The notes: generated from the letters alone by a model not told the origin. Counted from the stretch's first letter, positions 19,765-28,908 are shown. The stretch is 64,000 bases of DNA from CAVOOW01 sp963697675 (GCA_963697675.1 CAVOOW010000010.1:186001-250000); one strand, 5' to 3'. Numbers and translations are program-made.

Positions 19765-20697
19765 ATGAACCCCACGACCCTCCAACCGGTGAAGACACTC
19801 CACGACATTGCGGGCGAGGCCGGCATCTTCTCCATCATCGCGATGGACCAGAGGAACACGTTGCGCCGGATGTTCTCCGCCGTCGGCATCGAAGCCACGG
19901 ACGAGGACCTCATCACCTCGAAGACCGACGTGGCCCGCGCCTTGACCCCGATGGCCAGCGGCATCCTGTTCGACCCGACCTACGGCGTGCCCGCGATCAC
20001 CGGGACCGGCGCACTGGCTCCCAGCTGCGGGCTGCTGGTCGCATCGGAGCCTGCCGTGCGAGGCAGCTTCAACGGCGAGCCGCGCACCCATCGCGACCCG
20101 GACCTGGACGCACAGTGGGTGCTCGACCAGGGCGGCGACGCCAACAAGTTCTTCGCGCAGCTGCGCGCAGACCGACCGGCCCCTCAGGCAGGCGAGCCCG
20201 ACCTGGTCGCCGACTGCCTCGACGCCGTCCGCCAGGTCGTGGACGACTGCCGCGCGGTCGGCGTGCCGTCGGTCATCGAGAACCTCGTCTACCCGTTGCC
20301 GGACGAGGACTTCACTGGCAAGCGGCGCGAGGACGCGATCATCGAGTCCGCACGCGCGCTCAACGAGATCGACTGCGACCTGCTCAAGCTGGAGTACCCG
20401 GGTTCGCCGGAAGGCTGCCGGCGGCTCGCCGCGGTTCTCGACAGGCCGTGGGCGGTGCTGTCGGCGGGCGTGCCGTTCGATCAGTTCACCGAGGTCCTGC
20501 GGGTTGCCTTCGACGACGGCGGTGCCTCGGGCTTCATCGCCGGGCGCTCCGTGTGGCGCGAGTCCCTCGCGCTCAGCGGCGCCGAGCGCACGACGTTCCT
20601 CGACACGGTCGCGCGGCCCAGGCTGGACACGTTGCAGCAGGTGGCCGCCGAGCGAGCACGTCCGTGGACGAGCGCGGTGTCGGCCTCGCAGTCCTGA
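19765..20697 (+). CDS. class I aldolase of the LacD/YihT family
   Basis: A 310-residue intact protein starting at ATG 19765 behind an AGGAG site. It matches the class I tagatose-bisphosphate / sulfofructose-phosphate aldolase family: FSIIAMDQRNTLRRMF at about residues 22-37, SGILFDPTYG, IENLVYPL, the Schiff-base lysine K208 in CDLLKLEYPG, and the phosphate-site segment ASGFIAGRSVW. E. coli YihT, which cleaves 6-deoxy-6-sulfofructose-1-phosphate, shares these motifs, and LacD acts on tagatose-1,6-bisphosphate. The neighbouring kinase is FGGY rather than the usual PfkB type, and no sulfoquinovosidase or sulfolactaldehyde gene is seen. A ketose-phosphate role is therefore favoured over sulfoglycolysis. 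Confidence 0.82.
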   Translation: MNPTTLQPVKTLHDIAGEAGIFSIIAMDQRNTLRRMFSAVGIEATDEDLITSKTDVARALTPMASGILFDPTYGVPAITGTGALAPSCGLLVASEPAVRGSFNGEPRTHRDPDLDAQWVLDQGGDANKFFAQLRADRPAPQAGEPDLVADCLDAVRQVVDDCRAVGVPSVIENLVYPLPDEDFTGKRREDAIIESARALNEIDCDLLKLEYPGSPEGCRRLAAVLDRPWAVLSAGVPFDQFTEVLRVAFDDGGASGFIAGRSVWRESLALSGAERTTFLDTVARPRLDTLQQVAAERARPWTSAVSASQS

Positions 20698-20873
20698 GGC
20701 CGGCATGTCGGCCTTGCGGGAGAACTCCGTAGTACGCCTGGAGTTTCCGACAGTTCGGTCATTCACGACGGGTCGCCGCATCCGGATAAACGCGCTAAAT
20801 CCGTTCGACAGTAACGAATCAGTAACATCGGGCTTCCCCCCGTTGCACGGACGCAACGTCCGTTCTACGGTGC

Positions 20874-20899
20874 TGACAGCGCTGTCAGACAGCGCTGTC
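20874..20899. promoter_or_regulatory. paired LacI-type operator palindromes
   Basis: TGACAGCGCTGTCA (20874-20887) is a perfect palindrome. Its 12-base core GACAGCGCTGTC recurs 13 bp later at 20888-20899. The halves differ from the TGCCATCGATGGCA operators at 17260/17296, so the two LacI regulators should have distinct targets. Confidence 0.7.
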
Positions 20900-21021
20900 A
20901 GCGGAGGCTCCAGACACCGGCCCGCTTCGTACCGCTGCCACTCCAGGCCCGGACCGATCAGGTCCTGGCTCGAGTCCAGGAGCCGTGTGCACCGTGCCGG
21001 ATCGTTCGTCGACCATCGGGT

Positions 21022-21105
21022 CGGGCGCCCCGTCGGGCACCCAGTCCGACGCCCAGTCGGGCACCCCGTCCGAGGCCCGGTCCGACGCCCGGTCCGGTGC
21101 TCGGT
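21022..21105. repeat. degenerate 12-bp tandem repeat, seven copies
   Basis: Seven consecutive 12-mers of the form C(C/G)G(A/G)CGCCC(A/G/C)GT fill 84 bp exactly, starting CGGGCGCCCCGT and ending CCGGTGCTCGGT. The period is kept although the copies diverge. They lie between the operator palindromes and the LacI start. Confidence 0.7.
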
Positions 21106-21139
21106 CGGCCACAGGTCGGCGGCGTCGTCTGGGCCGGTC

Positions 21140-22157
21140 ATGACGCCTCGCACCCGTCCGACGTTGGCCGATGTCGCCGCGTCGGCCGGTGTCAGCCTCA
21201 AGACCGCGTCCCGGGCGCTCAACGCTGAGTACGGCGTCGCCGCCCGCGACCGCCGAGCGGGTCCACGAGGCGGCAAGTCAGCTCGGCTTCCGGCCGAACC
21301 AGATTGCCCGCGCTCTCGCGTCACGCCAGTCCACTGCCGCGGTCGGTCTGGTCATCCCCAGCCTGTCCGACTCCTTCATGGCGGCGGTGGCTGCAGCGGT
21401 CGAGACCAACCTGGCTCCGCGCGACCTGCAGCTCATCTCGGCCAGCCACGTCGATGACGCGCCGCGGCAGCGCCGGATCACGCACGCTCTCGTCGAGCGG
21501 CGCGTTGACGCTCTCGTCATCGTGTCCGCCCCTGGCGACGCGTCATACCTGCAGGCCGACATCGACCACGGCCTCGTCGTCGTCGCGGTGGATCGTCCGT
21601 TGGCGGGCATCGACGTCGACACCGTCACGTTGGACAACCAGGCCGGCGCGCGGCTCGCAGTGGAAGAGCTGGTGGCCGCGGGTCATCGGCGGATCGCTGC
21701 CGTCGGGTTCGACGCCCGGCTGTGGACCATGAGCGAGCGCTACGAGGGTTACGTCGTCGCGTTGGCGGCGGCGGGGATCCCACTCGACGAGAACCTCGTC
21801 TGCATGAGCCGCACAGATGCGGTCGAGATACAGGCGGCGGTCGTGGACATGCTGCGCAGCGCGGAACCGCCCACCGCGGTGTGCGCCATCCAGTTCCGCG
21901 CGGGTCGCGCCGCGATCCGGGCGATGCTCGAGGTTGGTGTGACCCTCGACCTAGCGGTGTTCGACGAGGTGGCCGACCCCGACCTGCTGGTCATCCCCCC
22001 GCTGATGGTCGTGGAGTCAGACCCGATGCGGCTCGGAGCCGCGGCGGCAGCGATGACCCTCGAGCGCCTCGACGGGCTGCAAGGCCCGGCCCGCAACGTG
22101 GTGATGCCGCCGTTGTTCGAGTACCCCGGGGCAGCCAGCGCGGCGGCCATGGCATGA
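21140..22157 (+). CDS. LacI-family transcriptional regulator (frameshifted)
   Basis: The headpiece from ATG 21140 reads PTLADVAASAGVSLKTASRAL. After NAEYGVAA a frameshift at about 21241-21248 in a GCC-rich run moves the frame, which continues TAERVHEAASQLGFRPNQIARALASR and the sensor domain AAVGLVIPSLSDSFMAAV. The restored length is near 339 residues. It is the first gene of a cluster with an Frc/Rbs-type ABC importer and zinc dehydrogenase downstream, and the palindromes at 20874-20899 are its probable operators. It may sense the imported sugar. Confidence 0.86.
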
Positions 22158-22254
22158 GCAGAGACATGAGCACAGATGTGCGCACGCACATGAGCACAAC
22201 TCCCAATCCGAACGCGGATCGGACCGTTGAACACAACAGGAAGCAGGTGGCGTG

Positions 22255-23058
22255 ATGGCGTCAAACGACGCGTCGACGTCGGGAAGCACGGCGGCAGCGG
22301 GGCGTACCCGGGTGCCGGCACTGGCCGCCTCGTCGGTCGAGAAACAGTTCGGGCAGGTACGTGCGCTGCGCGGCGTCAACTTCGAGGCGATGGCAGGTGA
22401 GGTCACCGCTCTGATCGGTGACAACGGTGCCGGCAAGTCGACGCTGGTGAAGTGCCTGGCGGGTGTCTACCGCCCTGATGCGGGCACGATCGAGGTCGAT
22501 GGCAAGGCAGTCCACATGTCGAGTCCGACCGACGCCGAGAGCTTCGGCATCGAGACCGTCTACCAGGACCTCGCACTGGCGCCGGACCTGGACGCGGCGT
22601 CGAACGTGTTCCTGGGCCGGGAGATCCGCAGGTTCGGTTTTCTGCACGACCAAGCCGCGATGCGCAAGCAGACCGCGAAGAGCTTCGCGGAGCTCGGCGT
22701 CGGGATGGTGCAGGACCTGCGCGTCCCGGTGGCGTCGTTCTCCGGTGGGCAGAAGCAGTCAGTGGCCATCGCGCGCGCCGCGATGTGGGCCAAGCACGTG
22801 ATCCTGCTCGACGAGCCGACGGCCGCACTGGGTGTCATCCAGACGGCGAAGGTGCTCGAGCTGATCCGCCGGGTCCGCGACCGCGGGTTGGCGGTCATCT
22901 TCATCTCACACAACATGCCCCAGGTGATCGAAGTGTCCGACCGCATCGAGGTGATGCGTCTCGGCGCACGAGTCGCGCGCTTCGAACGTGGCGAGGCCGA
23001 CGTGGACCGGTTGATCCAGGCGATTTCGGGGGCCTACACGAACGAGGTGGCCGCATGA
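22255..23058 (+). CDS. sugar ABC transporter ATP-binding protein, single domain (FrcA-like)
   Basis: About 267 residues, one nucleotide-binding domain rather than the duplicated RbsA type. Walker A is GDNGAGKST, the Q-loop TVYQDLALAPDLDAASNVFLGRE, the signature FSGGQKQSVAIARAA, Walker B VILLDEPTAALG and the switch FISHNMP. NVFLGRE is typical of sugar importers of the CUT2 class, and the single-domain form resembles FrcA of fructose transporters. The start may be ATG 22255 or GTG 22252. The stop overlaps the permease start by ATGA. It energises uptake of the monosaccharide or polyol used by this island. Confidence 0.9.
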   Translation: MASNDASTSGSTAAAGRTRVPALAASSVEKQFGQVRALRGVNFEAMAGEVTALIGDNGAGKSTLVKCLAGVYRPDAGTIEVDGKAVHMSSPTDAESFGIETVYQDLALAPDLDAASNVFLGREIRRFGFLHDQAAMRKQTAKSFAELGVGMVQDLRVPVASFSGGQKQSVAIARAAMWAKHVILLDEPTAALGVIQTAKVLELIRRVRDRGLAVIFISHNMPQVIEVSDRIEVMRLGARVARFERGEADVDRLIQAISGAYTNEVAA

Positions 23059-24192
23059 GCGACATCAAGAACGACTCGACGCACCTGACCGAGGCAGAGG
23101 CCGAGGAAGCAGTCATCGAAGCAACGGCTGCCGGCGAGGAGGTGCCCGCGGCCGTGCTGGAAGGCGCCGGCATCGCCGTCGACACCACACCTCCGCCGTG
23201 GCGGCGGCATCATCACCAGCCCGGTCGTGATGACGTTCATCTTCCTGATCGTGACGATGTCGTGTTCTCGGTCATGGCAGCCCGGCCAGTTCGGCACCCG
23301 GTCGAACATCGAGCAGCTCGCGCTGAACGTCTCGATCCTGACGGTGGTCAGTGTCGGGACCACGTTCGTCATCGCCACGGCCGGCATCGACCTGTCGATC
23401 CCCTCCGGCATCGTGCTCGGCGAGGTGTTCGCGGTAAAGGCGTTGAGCTGGATCAATGTCGGCTCCGGGACTGCGGTGGATGTGGCCGCTGACGACACGA
23501 AGGCGTGGTACATCCTGGTGGCCCTGGTCGGCTCCCTGACCGCCGGACTGATCCTCGGGCTGATCAACGGCTTCACCGTCGGCTATATGCGGATCCCGCC
23601 GATGCTCGCCACATTGGGCAGTCTCGGCGCCGGGCTAGGCATCGCGCTGCTCCTGCAGAACGGCGTCAACGTCGCGACCTACGCCCTCAACCCGGTCGCG
23701 ACCGGCCATGCCATCCCCGGCATACCCAACCTCATCATCATCGCCCTGCTCGTCGTCGCAGCGGATATCGTCGCTGATGCACATGGCGGTCTTCGGCGGC
23801 ACACGCTGGCGATCGGGTCGAGCGAGGAGGCGGCCCGCCGCGTCGGACTCAAGGTCGAGCGTCACCTGTTGAAGGTCTACACGCTCGGTGGTCTGGCCAG
23901 CGGACTCGGCGGCTTCCTGTCCGTCGCGTACTTCTCTACCACGTCGGTCGCCGGGCACTCGACCGACAACCTGCAAGCCATCACCGCGGTCGCCCTGGGC
24001 GGCACCAGCCTGTTCGGCGGCGTCGCCACCATCATCGGCACCCTGATCGGTGTCTGGATCCCGGCCGTGCTGCAGAACGGCTTCATCATCGTCGGCGTCC
24101 AGTCCTACTGGCAGATGGTCGCGGTCGGCGTCGTGCTGATCGTCGCCATCTACGTCGACCAGCTCCGCCGGCGTGCGCAGAACCGGCGCTGA
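23055..24192 (+). CDS. sugar ABC transporter permease, CUT2 (FrcC/RbsC-like; several frameshifts)
   Basis: Starts at ATG 23055 in ATGA overlap with the ATPase. An acidic cytoplasmic N-terminus of about 50 residues (EAEAEEAVIEATAAGEE) precedes the membrane domain. Frames change near 23208, twice within 23253-23290, and in a compensating pair at about 23776-23800 around a stretch expected to read HMAVFGRHTLAIG. The remaining sequence is a typical RbsC-type permease with FVIATAGIDLSIPSG, GLINGFTVGYMRIPPMLATLG and AVALGGTSLFGG. Eight or more hydrophobic segments are visible. About 380 residues when restored. It partners the ATPase and the lipoprotein. Confidence 0.86.
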
Positions 24193-24262
24193 CGCGTCCA
24201 CCAACCGTGCGTCACAACATCCTCGCTTCATACAGCAGTAAGGCCAACAAGAAGGAGTGCAT

Positions 24263-25263
24263 GTGAACACCAGCAAGCTTCTCAGTGTGACGGCGGCTTC
24301 CGCCCTCGCTCTCAGCCTCGCCGCGTGCGGCGGTTCCAGCGGCGGTGACACCGCCGCGTCAGCCGAGCAAGCAGCGGCGGAGGCGTCTGGCGGCAAGAAC
24401 ATCACCCTGATGGTGGGCGTCAAGGGTGACCCGTTCTATGTCTCCATGCAGTGCGGAGCCCAGGAGGCGGCGACGCCGCGGGCGCGAAGCTCACGGTGCA
24501 AGGCCCCGACAAGTTCGACGCCACCCTGCAGAACCCGATGCTCGACGCGGTCGCAGCATCCAAGCCTGATGCGCTGCTGGTCGCACCGAACGACGTCAAG
24601 GCATCGACTCCGCCGCTGAAGAACCTGCAGGACAAGGGCACGAAGATCGTGCTGGTCGACACCATCGTGACCGACCCGACGCATCGGGGTTTCCCGTATC
24701 GCCACCGACAACAACCTCGGCGGCCAGAAGGCGGCAGAGGCACTGGAGCAGCTCGGCGCCAAGGGCAAGGTGCTGGTCATCTCCACCGACCCGGGTGTCT
24801 CCAGCGTCGACGCTCGTGTCGACGGCTTCAAGTCGAAGGCGCGGGAGCTCGGCCTCACCCTCGCCAGCGACACCCAGTACTCGCACAACGAGGCCAGCAC
24901 CGCCGCGCAGATCGTCTCCGCGGCGCTGACCAAGAACCCTGACCTGGCAGGTGTCTTCGCGACCAACCTGTTCACCGCGCAGGGCGTTGCCACCGGCGTC
25001 AAGCAGGCCGGCAAGTCCGGCAAGGTCAAGATCGTCGGCTTCGACGCCGGCCCCGACCAGATCAAGCAGCTCGAAGCAGGCGACGTGCAGGCTCTGGTCG
25101 CCCAGAAGCCTTACGACATCGGCAAGCAAGGCGTCGAGCAGGCACTGGCCGCCATGGCCGGCAAGCCGGTCACCAAGTCGATCGAGACCGAGTCGCTCAT
25201 CGTCACCAAGGCCAACATGGCCGAGCCGGACGTCAGCAAGTACATCTACAAGTCCAACTGCTG
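24263..25263 (+). CDS. sugar ABC transporter substrate-binding lipoprotein (two frameshifts)
   Basis: The start is taken as GTG 24263, five bases after GAAGGAG. The signal peptide ends in the lipobox LSLAACGG, so the protein is a lipoprotein. The frame shifts near 24470 and shifts back near 24685, leaving the middle piece (AKLTVQGPDKFDATLQNPML, LLVAPNDVKA) out of frame. The rest, from IATDNNLGGQKAAEAL through FATNLFTAQGVATGV to YIYKSNC, is a CUT2-type periplasmic-binding fold for a monosaccharide or polyol. About 333 residues. It is followed by a strong hairpin at 25277-25313. Confidence 0.87.
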
Positions 25264-25276
25264 ATCCCTCGGGTGC

Positions 25277-25313
25277 GAGCAGGCCCGCCCGATCACCTCG
25301 GGCGGGGCTGCTC
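25277..25313 (+). terminator. terminator hairpin after the sugar-binding protein
   Basis: Two 16-base arms, 25277-25292 and 25298-25313, pair with a single mismatch around a 5-base loop TCACC and are very GC-rich. The hairpin begins 13 bp after the stop codon. There is no long U-run. Confidence 0.65.
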
Positions 25314-25397
25314 GTCCCACCGGTTGCCCGGCTTGCATCGTCGGTGGTCGCCGCGAACGGCGGCACACAGTCGGCGTACGACGAAAGAGAGCACGTC

Positions 25398-26421
25398 ATG
25401 CGGGCAGTTCTCTATGACGCCCCACGTAGTTTTTCCGTAACAGACATCCCCATGCCCGAGGTTGGGCGGGGCGAGGTGCGCATCCGCGTGGAGCAGGTGG
25501 GGGTGTGCGGCACCGACCTGCACATCCACAACGGCGACTTCAACGCGGTGTTCCCGCTCATCCCCGGGCACGAGCTCGTCGGTGTCGTCGATGCCCTCGG
25601 TGAGGACGTCGATCGCTTCGCGGTCGGCGAGCAGGTCTCGGTCAACCCCAACATCTATTGCGGCAGCGTGCGACTACTGCCTGTCCGGTCGCTTGATCCT
25701 GTGCTCCAACGCCAAGGGTCTGGGCAGCAACTACCCCGGTTTCTTCGCCGAGTTCGTCACGGTGCCCGTCGGGCTGGTCTTCTCGGTCGCCGGGCTCGCA
25801 CTCGACACTGCCGTGTTCACGGAACCTGCAGCCTGCGCGATGCACGGACTGGAGACACTCGCCGTCCGCCCGGGGTCCAGCGCGCTGGTGTTCGGTGCCG
25901 GCCCGACCGGCCTGTTGCTGGCGCAGTTCATTGCCTCAGGTGGCGCATCCTCCGTGACGGTCGCCGCGCCCACGCAGTTCAAGCTCGATCGCGCGGCTGC
26001 ACTCGGAGTCAGCCAGACGGTGCTCATCGAACGCAACGATGCGGAAGGCAACATCAAGAAGGTCCTGGACGCCTCAGGCGGTGCCGGCTATGACATCGTC
26101 GTCGAGGCGACGGGCTCGACCGAGATCGGAGACATCTGCGTGCCGCTGACCCGCAACGGCGGGACGGTAATGATCTACGGCGTCACCCGGGGGGACGAGG
26201 TCGTGTCGTTCCACCCCTTCGACGTCTTCCGGCGCGAGATCACGATCAAGGGCTCCTTCGCGGAGATGACCTCATTTGCTGCAGCTATTGCCGCACTGCG
26301 CGCGGGACGGGCGCGCACCGACGGGATCATCACGCACCGCTTCCCCCTCGACCAGTACGGAAAAGCGTTGGATGCACTTGCGAACGACCGGACCGCGCAC
26401 AAGATCGTCCTTGTCGCCTAG
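25398..26421 (+). CDS. zinc-dependent alcohol dehydrogenase, MDR family (frameshifted)
   Basis: From ATG 25398 it reads MRAVLYDAPRSFSVTDIPMP, with catalytic zinc ligands in VGVCGTDLHIH and GHELVG. One inserted A near 25670 breaks the structural zinc site; removing it restores YCGACDYCLSGRLILC. The Rossmann segment is LVFGAGPTGLL and the C-terminus ends HKIVLVA. About 340 residues. This is the sorbitol/threonine dehydrogenase-like branch. It is separated from the ABC importer by a terminator hairpin but probably belongs to the same pathway, oxidising the imported polyol to a ketose. Confidence 0.87.
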
Positions 26422-26452
26422 CGGCCCGGCGGGCAGGCCGCACCGCGCTGCG

Positions 26453-26968
26453 CTATGAGGTTGCCCGCGCTGCTGCGGCGATGACACGTGTCAGCGCGCG
26501 GTGCAGGTCCTGGAGCTCGGCGATGTCGATGCCCAGGCGCGCGACAACCTGGTGGGGAATGCGCTCGGCCTGGGCACGCAGGGCCCGACCCTCGTCGGTG
26601 AGCGACACCGTTACCGAGCGCTCGTCGCGCGGCTCCCGCCGGCGACGGACCAGGCCACCCGCTTCGAGCCGTTTCACCAGTGGCGACAGGGTCCCCGAGT
26701 CCAGCTGGAGCAAGGCGCCCAGCTCTTTCACCGACAGCGCCTCCACCGGTTGTTCGTCGAGCAGCAGTGCATCGCGCTGCCACAGCGCGAGCATCACGAG
26801 GTATTGGGGGTGCGTCAGACCCATGGGCTCCAGCAGCGGGCGATAGACGCCGAGAACGCTGCGGGACGCGATGGACAACGCGAAACACACCTGCTGCTCC
26901 AACGCGAGCGGGTCCTCCGCTGCCGGACCCCTGGCTGCGGATCGCTCCTTGACCTTGCTTGTCGCCAT
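26453..26968 (-). CDS. MarR-family regulator, OhrR-like
   Basis: A 171-residue intact winged-helix protein. A cysteine, Cys28, sits in LEQQVCFALSIASR, the position of the peroxide-sensing cysteine in OhrR regulators, followed by YRPLLEPMGLTHPQYLVMLALW. The recognition region is LSVKELGALLQLDSGTLSPLVKRLEAGGLV. OhrR proteins derepress genes when the cysteine is oxidised by organic peroxide. It is divergent from a 70-residue zinc-ribbon protein; the interval contains ACAAT-CAA-ATTGT, similar to known OhrR operators. No ohr peroxidase gene is adjacent, which is unusual for the family. Confidence 0.85.
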   Translation of the reverse strand: MATSKVKERSAARGPAAEDPLALEQQVCFALSIASRSVLGVYRPLLEPMGLTHPQYLVMLALWQRDALLLDEQPVEALSVKELGALLQLDSGTLSPLVKRLEAGGLVRRRREPRDERSVTVSLTDEGRALRAQAERIPHQVVARLGIDIAELQDLHRALTRVIAAAARATS

Positions 26969-27011
26969 GACTCGACTCTACCCCGGTGCAGCGTGTATCA
27001 TTCAGTTGTAC

Positions 27012-27024
27012 ACAATCAAATTGT
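27012..27024. promoter_or_regulatory. putative OhrR/MarR operator
   Basis: ACAAT-CAA-ATTGT is a perfect 5-3-5 inverted repeat in an AT-rich island between the divergent MarR gene and the small zinc-ribbon gene. OhrR operators described in other bacteria have TACAATT/AATTGTA half-sites, a close match. Confidence 0.55.
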
Positions 27025-27034
27025 ACGGAGAGTC

Positions 27035-27247
27035 ATGCCGCTCGAGCAAGCTCACCAGCCCTCCTTCTGGGGCGGGGTCTACGCGTTCCTGTTCCGCTTC
27101 CTCGGCCCGGCGGACCTCGGCGATCCGAACGAGCCGCCGCCCGCCAAGATCCCGTTGGCCGCTCCCTGCCCTCGCTGTCACAGGCCGATGGCCGAGCACA
27201 CCTACGTGGACACTCCCGAGCGGAAGCGGCTGCGCTGTCCTGCCTAG
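27035..27247 (+). CDS. small zinc-ribbon-like protein, 70 residues
   Basis: Not recognised. The ATG at 27035 follows a GGAGAG site and opens a 70-residue frame: PLEQAHQPSFWGGVYAFLFR, a Pro-rich linker DPNEPPPAKIP, then CPRCH and a final Cys in LRCPA. The two Cys plus His and a late Cys could bind zinc. It shares a promoter interval with the OhrR-like repressor and is probably under its control. The C-terminus may be shortened, because the frame stops just after the last cysteine and indels are common in this window. Function unknown. Confidence 0.5.
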   Translation: MPLEQAHQPSFWGGVYAFLFRFLGPADLGDPNEPPPAKIPLAAPCPRCHRPMAEHTYVDTPERKRLRCPA

Positions 27248-27285
27248 CCATCGGCTGCGGCTGGCTCGGGAGCAGCAGGATGCAG

Positions 27286-28185
27286 CTAGCGCAGCACCCC
27301 CATGACGGCCGTGCTGAACAGCGACAGGGAGTCCTTTCCCTCTCGTAGCCCCGTCTCCCGGTGATCGCGCACGATGAACTCGTCGACGCCCGCGTCGCTG
27401 TAGCCGCCGAGCAGGTCGAGGATCTTGGCGGGACTGCCTGCGCCATCGGTCGGGTCCACGTCGCGGTCAGTGGTCGGCTTCCCGTCGGACACATGCACGA
27501 GAGCGCCGGTTGCCCGCCTGATCGTCGACGGGTCCCGCCCGATGTCTTCGCAGCGCCGGTCGAGGATGTCGCTCTTCCGGCGGAACTCGCCGGCCGTGCC
27601 CCAGACGTGCCACTCGTCGGCGAACCGTGCCGCGATGCGCAGGGTTCGCCGCTCGCCGCCACCGCCGATGAGCAGCGGCAGCGGAACCTGCACGGGCTTC
27701 GGGTCGCAGGGCGCGTCGGTGAGCTGGTAGAAGTCGCCGACGAATGTCGTACGAGGCTCCCGCAGCAGCGAGCTGATCACAGCGCAGGCTTCCTCGAATG
27801 CGCCCAGCCGGCTGCCGACTGACGGCAAGGACAGCCCGTACGCCTGATGCTCGTTGCGCTGCCCACCGGCGCCGAGCCCGAGGACGAACCGGCCACCGGT
27901 GACGTGGTCCATCGTGGCCGCCATGTTGGCCACGACCGCCGGGTGCCGATAGCCCGAGCCCAGAACGAGGGTGCCCAGCCGCAGTCGCCGGGTGAGGCCG
28001 GCCAGCCCTGCGAGTGTCGTCCAGCCTTCCAACATGGGTCCGTCCACGGCTAGCCCGGTTGGCTCGTAGGGCATGAAGTGGTCGCAGACGTAGACGCCGT
28101 CGAACCCGAGGGCCTCTACGTGACGCACCAGATCGACTACCTCTCCCCATGGACGGCCTGGGTCCACGCAAAGGCTGAAACGCAC
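27286..28185 (-). CDS. LLM-class (F420-dependent/luciferase-like) oxidoreductase
   Basis: A 299-residue intact TIM-barrel flavin-type oxidoreductase. Family marks are FDGVYVCDHF near the N-terminus, LRLGTLVLGSGYRHPAVVA, the strongly conserved GRFVLGLGAGGQRNEHQAYG and LPLLIGGGGERRTLRIAARFADEWH. In actinobacteria such proteins commonly use coenzyme F420. The start is GTG 28185. It is divergent from the PIN/NYN-like gene by 35 bp. The substrate cannot be inferred. Confidence 0.85.
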   Translation of the reverse strand: MRFSLCVDPGRPWGEVVDLVRHVEALGFDGVYVCDHFMPYEPTGLAVDGPMLEGWTTLAGLAGLTRRLRLGTLVLGSGYRHPAVVANMAATMDHVTGGRFVLGLGAGGQRNEHQAYGLSLPSVGSRLGAFEEACAVISSLLREPRTTFVGDFYQLTDAPCDPKPVQVPLPLLIGGGGERRTLRIAARFADEWHVWGTAGEFRRKSDILDRRCEDIGRDPSTIRRATGALVHVSDGKPTTDRDVDPTDGAGSPAKILDLLGGYSDAGVDEFIVRDHRETGLREGKDSLSLFSTAVMGVLR

Positions 28186-28220
28186 ACGTCACGTTAGCCC
28201 GGGCTGCGAACACTGCGAGG

Positions 28221-28901
28221 ATGGGCGGGATGGGACTAGGCGGCGGACCGAGAGAGTGGGACGACTTCGAGTGGGTCGACCTCACCGGGCTCCCGGCCGC
28301 CCGGGTCCGCCGGTCCCGAACTGCTGCCGGGCCGCAGGAGGAGCGCGGGTCGGCCGATGCGCTGGCTCACGAGCTGTGCGGGTGGCTGGAACGCAACGTC
28401 CTGTGGCTGCCGGACGCCGGCACGCGCGTACTCCTGGTCGATCTGGACAACCTGCGCGCCGATCCGCGTCGCTGGCGCGCCCGGATGTCTGCTGTCGTGA
28501 CCCTGGCCAGGCAGGCCGACCACGTCGTGCTCGCCGGTCAGGAAGGCGCCGTACGCCGTGGCCGGCCCCACCTTGCCGAGTTCGCCGAACGGGCGCGCCC
28601 GGTTGCTGACGGCAGCGACCTCGCCGACCACGTGCTGCTTGAGGCAGCCGACGCGCTGCAGGACGGCGCCGTCCAGGTCATCGTCGTCAGCAACGACGGG
28701 ATCTTCGCCTCTCTGGCCGATCGTGGGCCGCTGATCGTCCTGAGCCCAGGTGCCGAGGCGCTCAGCGACCGGTTACGCGACTCGGCGAGCCGCGTCGTTG
28801 ACCTCGTCGCTCTCGAGGAAGGCGGGACGCAGGACGACGGCGGGCCGGCAGCGCCGCCGCCCACGAAGCGTGCGGTGCGCAAACGCGCTGCCGCCCGCTA
28901 G
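28221..28901 (+). CDS. PIN/NYN-like domain protein
   Basis: A 226-residue protein. The core shows a Rossmann-like order of an acidic strand LLVDLDNLRADPRRWRARM near residue 71, a strand HVVLAGQEGAV, an acidic DLADHVLLEAADAL segment, and IVVSNDGIFASLADRGPLIVL. This pattern of Asp residues at strand ends resembles NYN/PIN nucleases, where they bind metal. The C-terminal tail is rich in Ala, Pro, Lys and Arg (PTKRAVRKRAAAR) and could bind nucleic acid. The assignment rests on motif spacing only, so a nuclease role is a hypothesis. Confidence 0.5.
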   Translation: MGGMGLGGGPREWDDFEWVDLTGLPAARVRRSRTAAGPQEERGSADALAHELCGWLERNVLWLPDAGTRVLLVDLDNLRADPRRWRARMSAVVTLARQADHVVLAGQEGAVRRGRPHLAEFAERARPVADGSDLADHVLLEAADALQDGAVQVIVVSNDGIFASLADRGPLIVLSPGAEALSDRLRDSASRVVDLVALEEGGTQDDGGPAAPPPTKRAVRKRAAAR

Positions 28902-28908
28902 CCACCAG

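Larger units (their letters stand above)
20698..21139. promoter_or_regulatory. regulatory intergenic region before lacI and the sugar ABC operon
   Basis: A 442-bp gap without a gene. It contains, in order, a dyad ACGGAC-GCAAC-GTCCGT near 20847-20863, the overlapping palindromes at 20874-20899, and a 12-nt minisatellite at 21022-21105. The palindromes lie about 240 bp before the LacI start, implying a long leader or a promoter near 20850. I see no riboswitch consensus. Confidence 0.5.
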
